A DNA stretch of 64,000 nt from Epiperipatus broadwayi. Lineage: Eukaryota; Onychophora; Udeonychophora; Euonychophora; Peripatidae. The notes under the pieces are model-generated. The model saw nothing but the letters and a program-made list of their open reading frames with translations, made no database searches and was not told the origin of the DNA. A program made the translations under genes and the position numbers. Numbering within the stretch: position 1 is the first letter of the stretch; the number at the start of each line of letters is the position of its first letter. Location: positions 768,501-832,500 of the forward strand of contig JAQFVV010000072.1 of the NCBI GenBank assembly GCA_028023455.1. Reading direction: 5' to 3'. This document shows positions 1-12,352 of this stretch, in pieces.

Positions 1-590
1 TAATAATTCAATTCTGTTGTACCTTCATTTGGATGCTTTCATGTCTATTTCCTTTTAACATTTTTCTCAAAAAAAAAAAAAGAATTCACATTTTTTTCTT
101 TTTCTGCAAACTCCATAAGTCTATCTCCTCTCTCATTTCTATTACCATAACAAAATTTACCTACAGTATTTTCCTCTTTCATTTGTTTATCAATCTTAAC
201 ATTGAAGTCTCCTATAACAATTTTAAAATATTATTTGGTTTGATCAAAAGACTTTTGTACATTCTTATAAAAATCCTCTACTACTTCATCACTAAATAAC
301 TTATTGGGGCATAACTTATCTTCATTTGGCTGCTATTAATGTTGTTCTTCCATTTTTTATTTATAATGAATTCTAAGCACTTATACTTCCAATATTTGTG
401 CCTTTGTAGTAAGCACTTATACTTCCAATATTTGTGCCTTTGTAGTAGAGAACATGTCCACTTTTTAAATCAATTGTCTCTTCACCTTTTTTCTTCTTGC
501 AATCTTCCTTCACTTGAAAGTGAACTGCAGTTGTAAGTACCTAAATGAAAAGTCATCAAATCGCAGTATTTGAAACCGTGGACATGCTAG
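1..590 (-). mobile_element. RTE-like LINE family A, 5' (endonuclease) fragment
   Basis: The reverse complement matches the LINE at 4.3-8.06 kb. Bases 1-70 correspond to about 4880-4960 (the block encoding RKWTWKHPNEGT), and the match runs to the start of the endonuclease ORF (GTYNCSSLSSEG) near 540, with non-coding similarity to about 590. Frames are broken throughout. It carries an extra tandem copy of a 36-bp segment (375-410 and 411-446). It continues off the left edge, so only the 5' part of the copy is visible. Confidence 0.75.
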
Positions 591-599
591 CCCCATTTA

Positions 600-1590
600 T
601 GCTGTAATTAAAAAAATAGTAATTTAGTATTATAGAGATTTCAAATAAAATAAAAATTATGTTTTTAGTAATGTTCATTTACTATGATACTAAAAAAAAT
701 TTTTTTTAAAAACATCATTTTCATTAAAAATTTAAAAAAAAATAAAGTTATTACTTTTGATTCCTAATCGAAAACAAAAAAAGCTGCATTTTCAAGTGAA
801 TTCACATTAGAAACATCACATTATTATTCTCTTAACAGCAATTTTTCAATAAAAAAAGGTTAATTTGGAATGAGATACCATATCACTGTGAATTTAAGTC
901 ATATTTTTAATTTAAAATTTGAAGATATAAAATTCAAAGTGAATATTTTAACATCTTATTTCTACTGAGCTCACACAATCACGTTTGCTCTATGTTCTAT
1001 GCATGTACATAGTATTACGATTGTTGACAGCAGTTTATTTTGCGGTTTTGTGTTCGCATTTTTCTTTAAATCCTTATTTAAATAAATAAAAATGTTTATT
1101 ATTTTTCGACACCTATTATAAAATAATTTTTATATATTTTTTAAAGTCCTACTGTGGCTTAAATTGAAAGAAATATAGTATATATATATAAACACTATTT
1201 TTTGTTATAAATGCTAAGTTAAATTAAATATTAATTTATTTATCAAAAAATGAGTCCCTTACCGGAAAAAAAGAGCAAATAGCAATATCTTTAGTATTGC
1301 TTGTTGTTCAAATATCACTATAAATAAAATTTTAATCTTATTTTTTTAACAAAGTCTTTATTTATGATGATTTTTCAAAATAAATGGATTTTTTAAAATT
1401 CTAACTAATCTACAACAAAGTAGACAAACTTTTTGAGCAATTTATAAAAGAGGATAAATAGTGAATTTTTGATCCATAATTTTTCAAAGGACTAAAGAAA
1501 ATAAGATAGATACATGAAATAGAATCTTATTAAAACTGTAAAACAATTTAATGATTATGTACTTGATAGGAAGACGAATATTGCATGCTA
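600..1590. other. AT-rich stretch without recognised features
   Basis: Very AT-rich sequence with homopolymer A/T runs. No coding frame, splice-bounded exon or repeat family was recognised. Confidence 0.5.
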
Positions 1591-2300
1591 TATAAAAGAT
1601 TTGTTAAGTGTCGTATTTAGCTACAGATTAATTACAAAGAAAATAGATCAATTTTACAGAAAATCAATAACTAACCACATAAGTAAAGATAAACCACAAA
1701 TTACCCTCCCTTATATTCCCAAATTATCACAACATATGATAAAGACTTTGGCTGGTGAATTTAAGGTTGGCTTCCGCACTTCCCCTAATACTAACAGACT
1801 TATTAATAATTCGAAGGATAGAACAGATCCATCTCAGACACCCCAAGTCGTATACAGTATTTCATGCCCTCAGGCTGGATGCAGTGCAACATACTATGGG
1901 GAAACCAAGGCCACTGCTCAACACATTTATACTTACAGAAGAGCAAAAAGGAGGAACGATAACTTCTCAATATTCTTCGAACATGAGAAGCAGGCTGGCC
2001 ATGTGTTTGAACCTGGCAACCCCAAGATAGTATGCTCTGAAGCCAATGACTGCAAAAAAAAAAATCAAGGCGGCGTATTTTGTTATCAGTGATAAAAATT
2101 CCATCAATAGACGCGACACGTTTTTCTATCTCAAAAAAATGGACAAACTAATTTGCATTCACATTTGCATATTTTATTAGTTAGCAACATTACATAAATG
2201 ATTTATAAGTTATATTGGCCATGAATATGAGGGAAAACCTCGAAAGCGCTTGGCCCATTTAATTGTTTTGGTTTTTGCAGCTTCTTCGTCAGCGGGTAAA
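1565..2300 (+). mobile_element. Penelope-like element relic (PLE-1), GIY-YIG endonuclease end
   Basis: The frame 1601-2092 reads ITLPYIPKLSQHMIKTL, GFRTSPNTNRLINNSKDRT, VVYSISCPQAGCSATYYGET and FFEHEKQAGH. This is the order of the Penelope C-terminal linker and GIY-YIG domain: LPYI..LS, the KDRT before the nuclease, a paired Cys knuckle, the Y-x-GET core, and His-x-His. It then reads SEANDCKKKN; a frameshift in an A-run near 2060 moves the rest (NSINRRDTFF) to another frame, as in PLE-2 (SEPNDYRRKIKEAFYIN, INRKDTCF). The reverse transcriptase part is missing. A hairpin ending CGAAAGCG follows at 2226-2248. Non-functional relic. Confidence 0.8.
2226..2248 (+). other. Hairpin GAGG-loop-CCTC followed by GAAAGCG in PLE-1
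   Basis: TGAGGGAAAACCTCGAAAGC: a 4-bp stem with an A-rich loop, then CGAAA. The same arrangement, with GAGG/CCTC and GAAAACG, follows PLE-2 near 17750. It resembles stem II plus the GAAA strand of hammerhead motifs known in Penelope-like elements, but the upstream CUGANGA strand is degenerate here (ATGAATA). Confidence 0.4.
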
Positions 2301-4290
2301 TCGCTTTTATATGCTATTAAATACTATACATATAAAATACGATTTAATCATTAGCGGTGAGTACAACTTAGATGTTATAATTAAACATGTTCACACACAT
2401 TATTTTCAAAAAATGTGGGGATATGTATATAATTTTAATATCATACTGATTACATCTTCGGATTTATCAGATAAAATCCTTTTTTAAAAAATAATCTTAT
2501 CTAATCATCAATTTATTATAAAAACAATTTATTTTACAGCTATTAGAAAAATAATAATGGATATTTATTTTTAATTAAAAAACAAGTTATTCCTGAATTA
2601 TAAAAATTAAAAACAATAACATATTTTTCTTTTTTAAAAAAAAAAAGTTTTTTGAAATTAAAAAAAAAAGAAGACCCAAACTATCTATATGAAAAAATAT
2701 TGTGTTGGAATAGCGATTTGTCAATGATAATGAAAAAATGAGTTCAAACAAGCTACGGATTCATAAAAAGAACAATATATATATATATACGAATGATCAT
2801 TGATGTTCATTGTTTGTTTACTGTTAAACAATTATAAAATAAAAAATACGTTGAATAATCAATTTATAAAATATTAAAAAAAAAATTATAGCCAATTTTT
2901 TTTGCATATATATAACATATACTTTAGAAAAATAGTTCATTATATTTGCTCATTAATTCAGTTATAATTAATCAAAATCATAAACAAGATAATTTAATTA
3001 TTTTAGTTTTAAATTTGAGAAAGCATGTTTTTCCTAACAATGATAAGTAACTAATATATTTATAAAAAATGATTAAGTAACAAAGCATTTTATGTTTATT
3101 CAAACATCCCACAAGAGTTTATATAAAAACTGAACAGTTGTAGAACAATAAGAATTAGAAAACACACAGTTGAGTTTAGTAGAGGGCAACTATATTTGAA
3201 ATGAAGCATAGGATCTACAGAAATTATAACTTTGAATGATAAAGTCACAATAAAAGAGTGATTGGATGAAGGCCCACAAAATACAGCACCAGTACACATT
3301 TAAGAACTTGCCAACTGACTCTACTGCAAAGATGAATGATAACTTTTGTAAAGCTATACTCCAGTAATTTTAATGAAAAAATTACTTACTGCTGTTTTTT
3401 TCTAAATTCTCTTCCGAATTATGCCAGTCTATATGAAAGTTTAAATTATGGAAGAAATATCCATATTAATTATAAAACAATTTTCTTGTTTATTTTTAAA
3501 AAGGTATAGGAATTTGTCAGAGTTAAAACAAAAAGTAACCTTTATATCTAATTTTATCCTCTAAAGAAAGTGAGAAAAATCTGAAAGGATCAAGATTCAA
3601 TAAATCCTTAAAAAATAACATGTATTTCAACAGTGCAGATATCAGAACCAAAGAAAACAGATATTAGATGAAGACAAATACCTATACAATAGATCATGGA
3701 ACACAAACATTAAGCATTCAAGATTAAATAATTATAAAGTATAAGATAGGTTGAATAATCAAATTATAGAAATATTAAAAAAATTGTAGTTGAAATATTC
3801 TATTATTTTATATTAAGAACTATAAAAAATTGCTCTTTAAAAAAGAGAATTTTGCTTTAGATTTATCTTTGATTAAAAAATTAATTGTAAAGTTTACAAC
3901 GTAAGTCATTATTTCTTTCTTTCTTATATGTTTCAAGTTTAAATAAAGTAGGTAAGCTATAACAAAAATAATTAGTTCTAGAATGTCATTTGATGCATCA
4001 GTTGCTCATTGTAGCTTATATTAAAATACATGTTTATTGATAATCAATTCTATATCCATAACATGGATGGGCTGCTCACCAAGACGCATTAGCCAGCGTG
4101 GTGAGTTTATTGGCTTTTTACCTCCGAGTTTGAGATCAAGAAACACCATTCTTCTCAGTTGCCTGATAAGGCAGAATGAATGTATGTGTAAATGATAAAT
4201 ATTTTTCAAATAGATATATACAACCATGACAGACAAAAATAATTCCCAGGAGGCTGTAAAGTCACCAACCAAGGCAGCAGTTGTTGGTGG
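2300..4290. other. AT-rich stretch; short minus ORFs only
   Basis: No gene recognised. Short open frames at 3096-3299 and 4021-4272 (minus) show no family features. The part 4020-4290 has more balanced base composition and may be the 5' untranslated part of the adjoining LINE, but I could not confirm this. Confidence 0.4.
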
Positions 4291-4299
4291 AGGGTGCTA

Positions 4300-7200
4300 A
4301 AAATCCCGATTGTTGACCCAAGCTGTCATTTGATGATGACTTTTTATTTAGGTACTTACAACTGCAGATCACTTTCAAGTGAAGGAAGATTGCAAGAATT
4401 AGAAGAACTGTCTTATATTAAATGGGACATTTATGGACTTTGTGAAATTAGAAAGGTGAAGAGACGATTTAAAAAGTGGACATGTACTCTACTATAAAGG
4501 TACAAATATTGAAAATACAAGTGGAGTAGAATTCATTATAAAAAGTCGAAGAACAATGTGGAGATTGATGGTGTATTGGATAGAGTGGCAAGATTAGTTA
4601 TACAACTTAATAGCAGATACCAAATGCAGATAATTCAGGTTTATACCCAACAAGTTCTCATAGTGATGTAGTAGAAGAAGATTTTTATATGGATATATAC
4701 AAAAGGCTTTTGATCAAAGTAAACAACATTTTAAAATTGTTATGGAAAACTTTAATGCTAGAATTGGTAAACAAATGAAAGATGAAAGTGCTGAAGGTAA
4801 TTTTGGTTATGGTAATAGAAATGAGAGGACCTAGACTTGTGGAATTTTCAGAAAAAGAAAAACTTTATATTATGAATTTTTTTTTTGAGAAAAATGTTAA
4901 AAGAAAATGGACATGGAAGCATCCAAATGAAGGTACAGCAAAATTGGATTATATTTTGACTAACAGAAAATATATATTTCAAGATTGTAATGTTCTTAAT
5001 AAATTTAACACAGAAAGTAATCATTGATTAGTAAGATACGTGTTAATGCAAAACTAGAGAGACAAAAATTATTAAGAAAAACAATATTTACAGTTGATAT
5101 TCCTAATCTTCAGAAACATTCTAATGAATGTAAATTAGAACTTACAAATCGTTTTCAAGTATTAAGATTTTGAACATGATTCAGATTTGAATGAAATTAA
5201 TAAGAAAATAACTGATACACTTTTAAAAACTGCAACAAAGATAGCTGATAGAAAGAAGCAGCAATTGACCAATAAAATTTCTATCGAGACTAGAGAATTT
5301 ATGAAAAAAAGAAGGAATATGAAAATATACAAAAATGATGCATTAAAAAGGATTGAATGTCTCGAATTTTGTAAAATGGTGCAGAAAAGAGTTGAAAAAT
5401 GATATAAGAACGTATTACTGTGAACTAGCAAGGAAGGCTGTAGAAGATAAGTCGCAAGAGTGTAAAACAACATTTTGGTATTAGTAGGAAATTTATATCT
5501 GCAATAAAAAAAAATGATGGAATTATTACTAAAAAGAGAGAGATGACATTCATGAAATGCGTAGAAGACTTCTATCAAGAATTATATAGTAATAAAGAAC
5601 AAGTACCTCCTATATCCATTATATCTCCGAATTGCCCATAATTTTAAATGAAGAAGTGAAACATACAATTAAATTTATGAAGAAAGGAAAGGCTCCAGAT
5701 AATGATGGAATTATAATTGATATATTAAAAGAAGCAGGTGAAGAAATAGAATTTTTTTTAGCAAAGTTATATACCAAATGTCTAAATGATAAAGATGTAC
5801 CAAATGATTGGAAGAATGCAGTATTAATATTAATATTTTAAAAAGATGCTAAAGGAGATATTAGAAATTACAGACCTATCAGCCTTTTATCAGTTTTATA
5901 CAAAATTTTTATCAAGATAATTACAACTCGTCTACAGAGAACATTGGATTTCCACCAAGAGAACAAACTGGATTTAAAAGTGGTTTTAGTACAGTAGATC
6001 ATATCCAGGTATTGAGAGAAGTTATATAAAGAACAAATGAATATGAGTTGCCATTATGCTTTGAATTTGTAGATTATGAAAAGGCATTTGATTCTATAAA
6101 CATTTCTTCAGTGATTAAAGCATTGAATCATTAAGGTATAGATCCAGGATATTGTCATATTTTGAAGAATATTTATAAAAATGCAACAGCAACAATTAGA
6201 TTACATAATGATACTGGGAAAGTCAACATTGAGAAGGGTGTAAGACAGGGTGACTCCATATCTCCAAAACTTTTTACAGCAGTGCTGCAAAAAGTATTTT
6301 GTGGATTAAAATGGGAAACTAAAGGAGTGAAATAGCTGAAATACACAGGCTTATATATACCTGTGTCTATATATGTAATAGACAGGGTATGAGCACAGAC
6401 TTTCACATGACCCACCACTCTCCACACCATCTCATAACACTGATACACTTGAACACACATATGTTGAAAAGATAAATAATCACCAATATACGTATTTCAT
6501 GCTAAACCAGCAATCATCAGTTGGTCCAGATTACCATCTCTACACATATATGCTACAAGTGCTCAGATATATATTAAGATAGCAAATCCTCCTACTTTAA
6601 TGGACAGGCTTCAATCCACTCCACACTGCAACTCTTCAACCGTCCATCCAATTGAAAATCTGATGATGGACCCCAAGCTGAACCTTGATTTTCCCCTTAG
6701 TTACCCCACATGTACAGGACATAATCCATTAAATACACAAGGGATAGGCAGACATCTCTAATATGTAATAGCTGAAATACACAGGCTTATATATACCTGT
6801 GTCTATATATGTAATAGACAGGGTATGAGCACAGACTTTCACATGACCCACCACTCTCCACACCATCTCATAACACTGATACACTTGAACACACATATGT
6901 TGAAAAGATATAATCACCAATATGTATTTCATGCTCTGTGCTCATACCCTGTCTATTACATATATAGACACAGGTATATATAAGCCTGTGTATTTCAGCT
7001 ATTACATATTAGAGATGTCTGCCTATCCCTTGCATATGTATTTAATGGATTATGTCCTGTACATGTGGGGTCAGATTGACCTTAGGTCAACATGGGTGTG
7101 ACAATAATCTCGGCCTCAGGGTGCCCTTTGAGCGTTCCATCATCAGATTTTCAATTGGATGGATGGTTGAAGAGTTGCAGTGGGAGTGGATTGAAGCATT

Positions 7201-8057
7201 AAAGTAGGAGGATTTGCTATATATATCTGAGCACTTGTCTATATGTGTAGAGATGGAATCTGGACCAACTGATGATTCTGGTTTAGCATGAAATCCGATA
7301 TTGGTGATTATTTATCTTTTCAACATATGTCGTGTAAGAGGGTGTCTGTGCTCCCCCTCCTTAAGAGTGAAAGTACATGGAGATTATTTAAGTCGTTTAG
7401 ATTTTGCAGATGATGTAGTTATTTTTACAAATAATGCTTTAGAGCTGCAGGAAATGTTGCAGGAGTTATCAGATGAAAGTAGGACTAAATATAAATATTA
7501 AAAAGGCTAAAGTAATGTTCAATGAATTTTCTCAAAATATGAAAATAAAGATTGATTATGATGAGTTAGAAGAAGTTAACAACTACAAAAACCTTGGTCA
7601 GATTATTAATACGGATGGAAACATAATGTATTTTACCAGTTCTTATTTATGGATCTGAGACTTGGACACTTAATAGAAGAGCAATACAGAGACTTCAAAC
7701 CACTCAAAGAAGTATGGAGAGATGCATGTTGGGAGTAACAAGAAGAGTTCGAAAACGCAATGTATGGGTAAGAGAACAAACAGGTGTGACTGACCTCATT
7801 GAAAAAATTAAAAGACAAGTGGAGTTGGGCTGGACATATTGCTAGAAGAGATGATAATAGATTGACAATTGAAATTTTATACTGGATTCCAAGAGATTGT
7901 AAAAGACCCACAAAAAGACCACATGTGAGATGGATGGATGAAATAAGAAAGTGTGCAAGGGTGTTGTGGAGAAGAGAAGTTAAAGATAGGAGAAGATGGA
8001 TTGAACTTGGAGAGACCATTCTGCAGTGGATTGATAATGGTTGATGATGATGATGAA
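4300..8057 (+). mobile_element. RTE-like LINE family A, long but broken copy (A1)
   Basis: The longest copy of family A, covering endonuclease and reverse transcriptase. The endonuclease (EEP fold) starts near 4350 (GTYNCRSLSSEG, YGLCEIRK with the catalytic Glu). A linker at 5187-5402 and reverse transcriptase from 5632 follow (KGKAPDNDGIIIDIL, NDWKNAVLILIF, NYRPISLLSVL). FADDVVIF is at about 7400, and the C-terminal tail (WAGHIARRDDN, KRPHVRWMDEIRK) ends near 8044, followed by a (TGA)n tail at 8042-8056, typical of RTE-like 3' ends. Many frameshifts, stops and a deletion near 7628 make it inactive. It is interrupted at 6333-7364 by a foldback element. Confidence 0.85.
6333..7364. mobile_element. 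Foldback element C1 inserted in LINE A1, 8-bp target duplication
   Basis: A 1032-bp insertion splitting family A sequence. GAGTGAAA stands once in copy A2 (AAAGGAGTGAAAGTAAATGG) but on both sides here (6325-6332 and 7365-7372). The insert is a large inverted repeat: 6400-6760 is mirrored by about 6995-7350. A shorter segment, 6333-6470, is directly repeated at 6768-6912 and mirrored at 6935-7010. No ORF. An 8-bp duplication is characteristic of hAT-type transposition, but the outermost ends do not match each other well. Related foldbacks lie at 18560-19035 and 61520-62420. Confidence 0.75.
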
Positions 8058-9040
8058 CCTAGACGAAAGTTACTTTCCAAAACAATCATTTAAATAGAAA
8101 ATATATAATACAAAATCAAAAATATAAATGTAAAAATTGTTATTTTTTCCTTTAATATTTTTAATTTTATCTAAATGTTTTTAACACCCATGACTAAAAA
8201 GGTTTTTAACATTTTCTTCATATAAAATAGTTATTTCTTCTTAGATACATCTGAGTGCACTTTCAGTGTAGTTCACTATCATAGCTTTCACTGATTGGCT
8301 AGCTATGATGCCTGTCAATATTGAGGAATTATTATGTATGCATAATTATTTAAATTAGATTTTTACATAATCCATTTGGTCGAAAGTTAGACTTTTCCAT
8401 TGTATTAATGACATGATAGTAGTAATAAACGTCTCCTTAATTTTTCTCTTCCTGTCGTCTTGTTCCGTCCAAACTAGAGCTTCTATGTTTTTCAGAAATT
8501 ATTTCTTTCTTAACATTATTTTTTAGTTCATTTTCTGACTCATATTGACAACTATCTTTTAAAGACACAAACCAACTTCACTAATACAAATCACTTCTGC
8601 TTTCTTGATTTGGTTGGGAGGGATGCTACATTTTGGTGTTATAGTAATTACAAATTGAATTTTTAAAAGTGTAAAAAAAAAAAGATTATGCTAATGAAAA
8701 TATTATTTCCACTTTCGTGCTTGGAAATTTTTTTTTCTTGTTGTAGGGAAAGTCAAACATGGACAGCAGGTCTAAAACTAAGTATTTTTTATAGGTTATA
8801 AATCAAGGCCTTTCTAGGCTAAGATGATAATATAAAGAAGCTAATTATGATTTCAGATGATTATAAGAACTGGATATTTATGACAATAATAATATTTTCA
8901 CTCCTTTTTATTTTCTGTATTGGCAACTTTTAAAATATTGTCTATAATAATTTTGTTAAATAATATTTAGGAACTAAACTAATTTTGCTATTTAATAATT
9001 TTATAAGCTAAAATCATTTTCCAAGTATTGTTTTCATAAG
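8058..9040. other. Stretch without recognised features
   Basis: AT-rich non-coding sequence. I see no exon, repeat family or hairpin of note. Confidence 0.45.
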
Positions 9041-9640
9041 CAAATATTTTATCTAGCGCCGTGCTTGCAATTATATTTCATTCCAATATCAGCCTTTCAA
9101 GCTAACTGAGCACGTGCGTTTGAGAGTGTTACATAAATGAATACTCTCCTCTTCAATCCAAGATATAGCATTTATGCTGGAATAAAAAGAATCCCTCTTA
9201 TTCCTATGACTCAAATTCTTTTATATGAGCAAATCTGAAGAACTTCTGAAGAGAGCGTGAGTAGATTCTCACTTTAAATTACTATTTACGTGCTCAATTA
9301 GCTTGAAAGGCTGATATTGGAATGAAATATAATTGCAAGCATGGCGCTAGATAAAATATTTGCTTATTGACGTCTAGTAAATTCTAAGTAATTACACCGA
9401 CGTCATTCAGTCAAAAAACATTGTAAATAGTAATTTAAAGTGAGAATCTACTCACGCTCTCTTCAGAAGTTCTTCAGATTTGCTCATATAAAAGAATTTG
9501 AGTCATAGGAATAAGTGGGATTCTTTTTATTCCTGCATAAATGCTATATCTTGGATTGAAGAGGAGAGTATTATTTATTTAACACTCTCAAAGGCGCGTG
9601 CTCAATTAGCTTGAAAGGCTGATATTGGAATGAAGTATTG
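9041..9640. repeat. Foldback repeat R1
   Basis: A unit read forward at about 9041-9283 (GCGCCGTGCTTGCAATTAT, CCAATATCAGCCTTTCAAGC, ATGACTCAAATTC) returns in reverse at 9423-9637, and its first 75 bases also return at 9290-9366. Several alternative hairpins are therefore possible. The two long arms are nearly identical. A third, single copy lies at 36235-36417. No ORF and no clear target duplication were found. Confidence 0.75.
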
Positions 9641-12070
9641 TTTTCATTATTATTATTGTTAACACTGTCATTTAAATTCTAATTTTGTTATGTAAAATCT
9701 TGGCATTCCTGATTACCTGTCCTCAACTATAATATCTTGATCACTATTGTTTTATGCTTAAAATGATCTAGATTATGAGATATAGTAATGAATAAATGTT
9801 TGAGTTTGTGTTTGATCATATTATTTTGGTCACCAATGTATATCACGGTGGTAGCATCCAAGATAAAAATAAGTCATTAATTATAACAAAAACAATATTG
9901 CTCCTAAATTTGTGCCAACTAAAAAATTGGACCACTGTTTAGGGCAGTCAAATGGATCATTATCAGAACTTTAGCAAAGTATTAGTGCCTCATATATTTC
10001 CACATTGTATTATATATATAAAATTGGCATTCTCAGCAGGGATAGCCAATCTAACTTCATTTCATAGCATTGCAACAAATATATATATAGTATATGTCAA
10101 TATAAAAATAAACACTGCAATGTACTGTACTATCCCAATTAAATTTTTATGAATTCTATTCCTGTTGCCCCTCCCCCCCTTCTCCGCAAATAATGAAAAT
10201 TTCTAGCATTTGCACATGAATTGGTATGTACATATAAATTATATAAATTTTAATATAAGATAGTGATAGGGTGCTCGATTATACAAACAATCCTGTAAAT
10301 GTTAATACCTAAACCAGGATTTTTTAGCAACTCTAATGTGAAATGTTCATCATCTGTATTGTAATGCATAAATTTAAAAAATAATCCGTACAATTACGTA
10401 CACTAAAGATCGCAATTTTGATTATTTGTACTTAAGGAAAAAAACAAAATCACTTTCAACGTTTACCATAATAATGACTATATCTCAACTAATCGCTATT
10501 ATGAATAAATATAAAAGCCAAATCAAATATCTGAGAAGAAATTAAAATCAGTAGCATTTCAATGGAATAAAATTTTGTGATTATTTTTTCTCTTATATTA
10601 TTTCTCGCCAAATAAAAATTAATGTATTTTAATTAATTTCTTTTGATTTTTATGATATGATTCAGATAAATAAATAATAATATACAATAAAGTAATGAAC
10701 TATGCTATATTAATATACATGACTTCAATTATATGCGATTCAAAAAAAATGTAAATAAATAGAAAAACACGTAAGAATTCATAAATTTTATATTATTTGA
10801 GCAGCCAATTTCCACCTCTGAGCACCATGCATGACCCATATTAAAAAAAAAAAAAATTGTAAATAAATTTTATAATACGCTAGCAGCCATTTTTCTGTCT
10901 TGGAAAGTATACATTTTATTGTTCCTTTATTATCCCTTGTGAATTTGATGCGCAATATTTCATATAAAAATGTTTTCTAAGTATAACTAAGATTTAAATT
11001 TTAGAATACACTTGATTTAAAATTTGTCATAATATTGCCACCTATATATAAAATTAAAAATAAAACAAAATTGAAATTGACAATGCATTAAATAATATTT
11101 TTATTTATAGTGAGTTGTCTATTTCAATTTTGTTTTAAATTGATTATTTTTAATTTTGATTTAAAATCATCAAAACAATCAGAAAGATCATAGTTTCTTC
11201 TTAACAAGACTACTATTACATTTCTATAAAAGAAGTTATTGAAAAAAAGAATATCGACCAGATCATATTTAATTGTGATGAAAGTCAGACACTTCACTAT
11301 TTACTTTATTTAAAAAATAAAAATAGAGTACAGTAATTTTTTATTTATTTTTATTTTTTCATGAATGAATGAGTGAACACACACTCTCGGTAAAATATAT
11401 GTAAATGTATCCTCCCAATTTATTATTAATAACTATATTACTTTTTTAAAATTGTGTTTATACTATTGTTTTTCAATTTATATATGTATACTATATGTAC
11501 AAAAAAGCATGTGTTATATATATGGATGTTGAAAAGTACTATACACTTGTAGTTCAATAAACAATACATATTCTATTCTAATCAAAGTTTATCAACTAAA
11601 CGTGAGCTATTATATTATATGTAATGTACAGGAGAGGCACTTGGAATAAAATATAAAGGATATTGTGGCTCCATTGGAATTAATGTTGTTCGGTAGATCA
11701 TGTGAGGTTAGAGCATAACAACTTCACTCAAAGGATCGAACTGGAGTTTTTTGTCATTATTCAGATTCTCAAATCTTTAGCTCTGAATGTACTATACTTC
11801 TAATGTTAAATCCCACAGGACAATTGGATTTAATATGCTTATAAAAGTGGAGAAAAAGATAAAATGATATTCCATCTCACAAAATAAATAAATAATAAAA
11901 GCAGGATAACAATAACAACAATAAAAAAGATAATGCAGTACACATTTATCCCAATTTATTAAGTAAAAAAACCCAATTCTATAAAATATAATATTGGTTT
12001 TTTAAAAAAATCAAATTAATTGTACTGTATGAATATTAAGGCTCATTACTAAAAATCTTTTTTTATACTT
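9641..12070. other. Stretch 3' of the USP gene without recognised features
   Basis: AT-rich sequence with scattered TA microsatellites. The open frame at 9952-10152 shows no family features. Nothing else supported. Confidence 0.45.
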
Positions 12071-12076
12071 ATTCTT

Positions 12077-12086
12077 TTTATTTATT
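12077..12086 (-). terminator. Poly(A) signals (AATAAATAAA) after USP stop
   Basis: Two overlapping AATAAA hexamers on the minus strand, about 45 bases beyond the TAA at 12129-12131. In such AT-rich DNA the hexamer is common by chance, so this supports the gene end only together with the terminal exon. Confidence 0.4.
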
Positions 12087-12128
12087 TAATATTGTCATTC
12101 TTTTGGATTCAGACAATTGCATATTTTG

Positions 12129-12352
12129 TTAACCATCATGTCCATAAAACTCAAACGCACTTCTTGAATCATCTTCACATATGTGTAATTCAAGATCTTC
12201 ATGTTTGTCATTTATTTCAGAATTAATTTGAGCATATCCTTCTTCCATCTGATTTGAAGCATTAACTTGAGCACACTTTTCTTCGGAATTTCTTGAAGCA
12301 TCTATTTCATTTAAAAAAAGTTTATCGGGAAAAGTTATTTTACATGAAAAAC
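12129..12352 (-). CDS. USP gene exon G, probable terminal exon (acidic tail)
   Basis: 224 nt to a TAA stop. The acceptor is strong (a run of T, then CTATTTTAG) and its phase matches exon F (G + GT = Gly). The 73-residue tail is acidic and Ser/Asn rich, with a short internal repeat (EEKCAQVNAS and EEGYAQINSE). No domain is recognised. Two overlapping AATAAA signals on the minus strand lie 43-52 bases past the stop (12077-12086), consistent with a gene end. Weak points are the 16.6-kb intron and a competing phase-compatible terminal exon at 25971-26182. Confidence 0.68.

Noticed and set aside
33-536. Open frames on the plus strand at the left edge
   Set aside because: They are antisense to the family A endonuclease sequence.
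6173-6932. Two nearly identical minus-strand ORFs (MCVQVYQCYEMVWRVVGHV)
   Set aside because: They arise because a segment of foldback C1 is duplicated; the frame holds no domain and is not kept in C2.
7633-8089. Minus-strand frames of 60-130 codons (also 23205-23684 plus, 42717-43269 minus, 41210-41833 minus)
   Set aside because: They are shadows opposite the conserved LINE A reverse transcriptase and tail; the sense strand carries the protein motifs.
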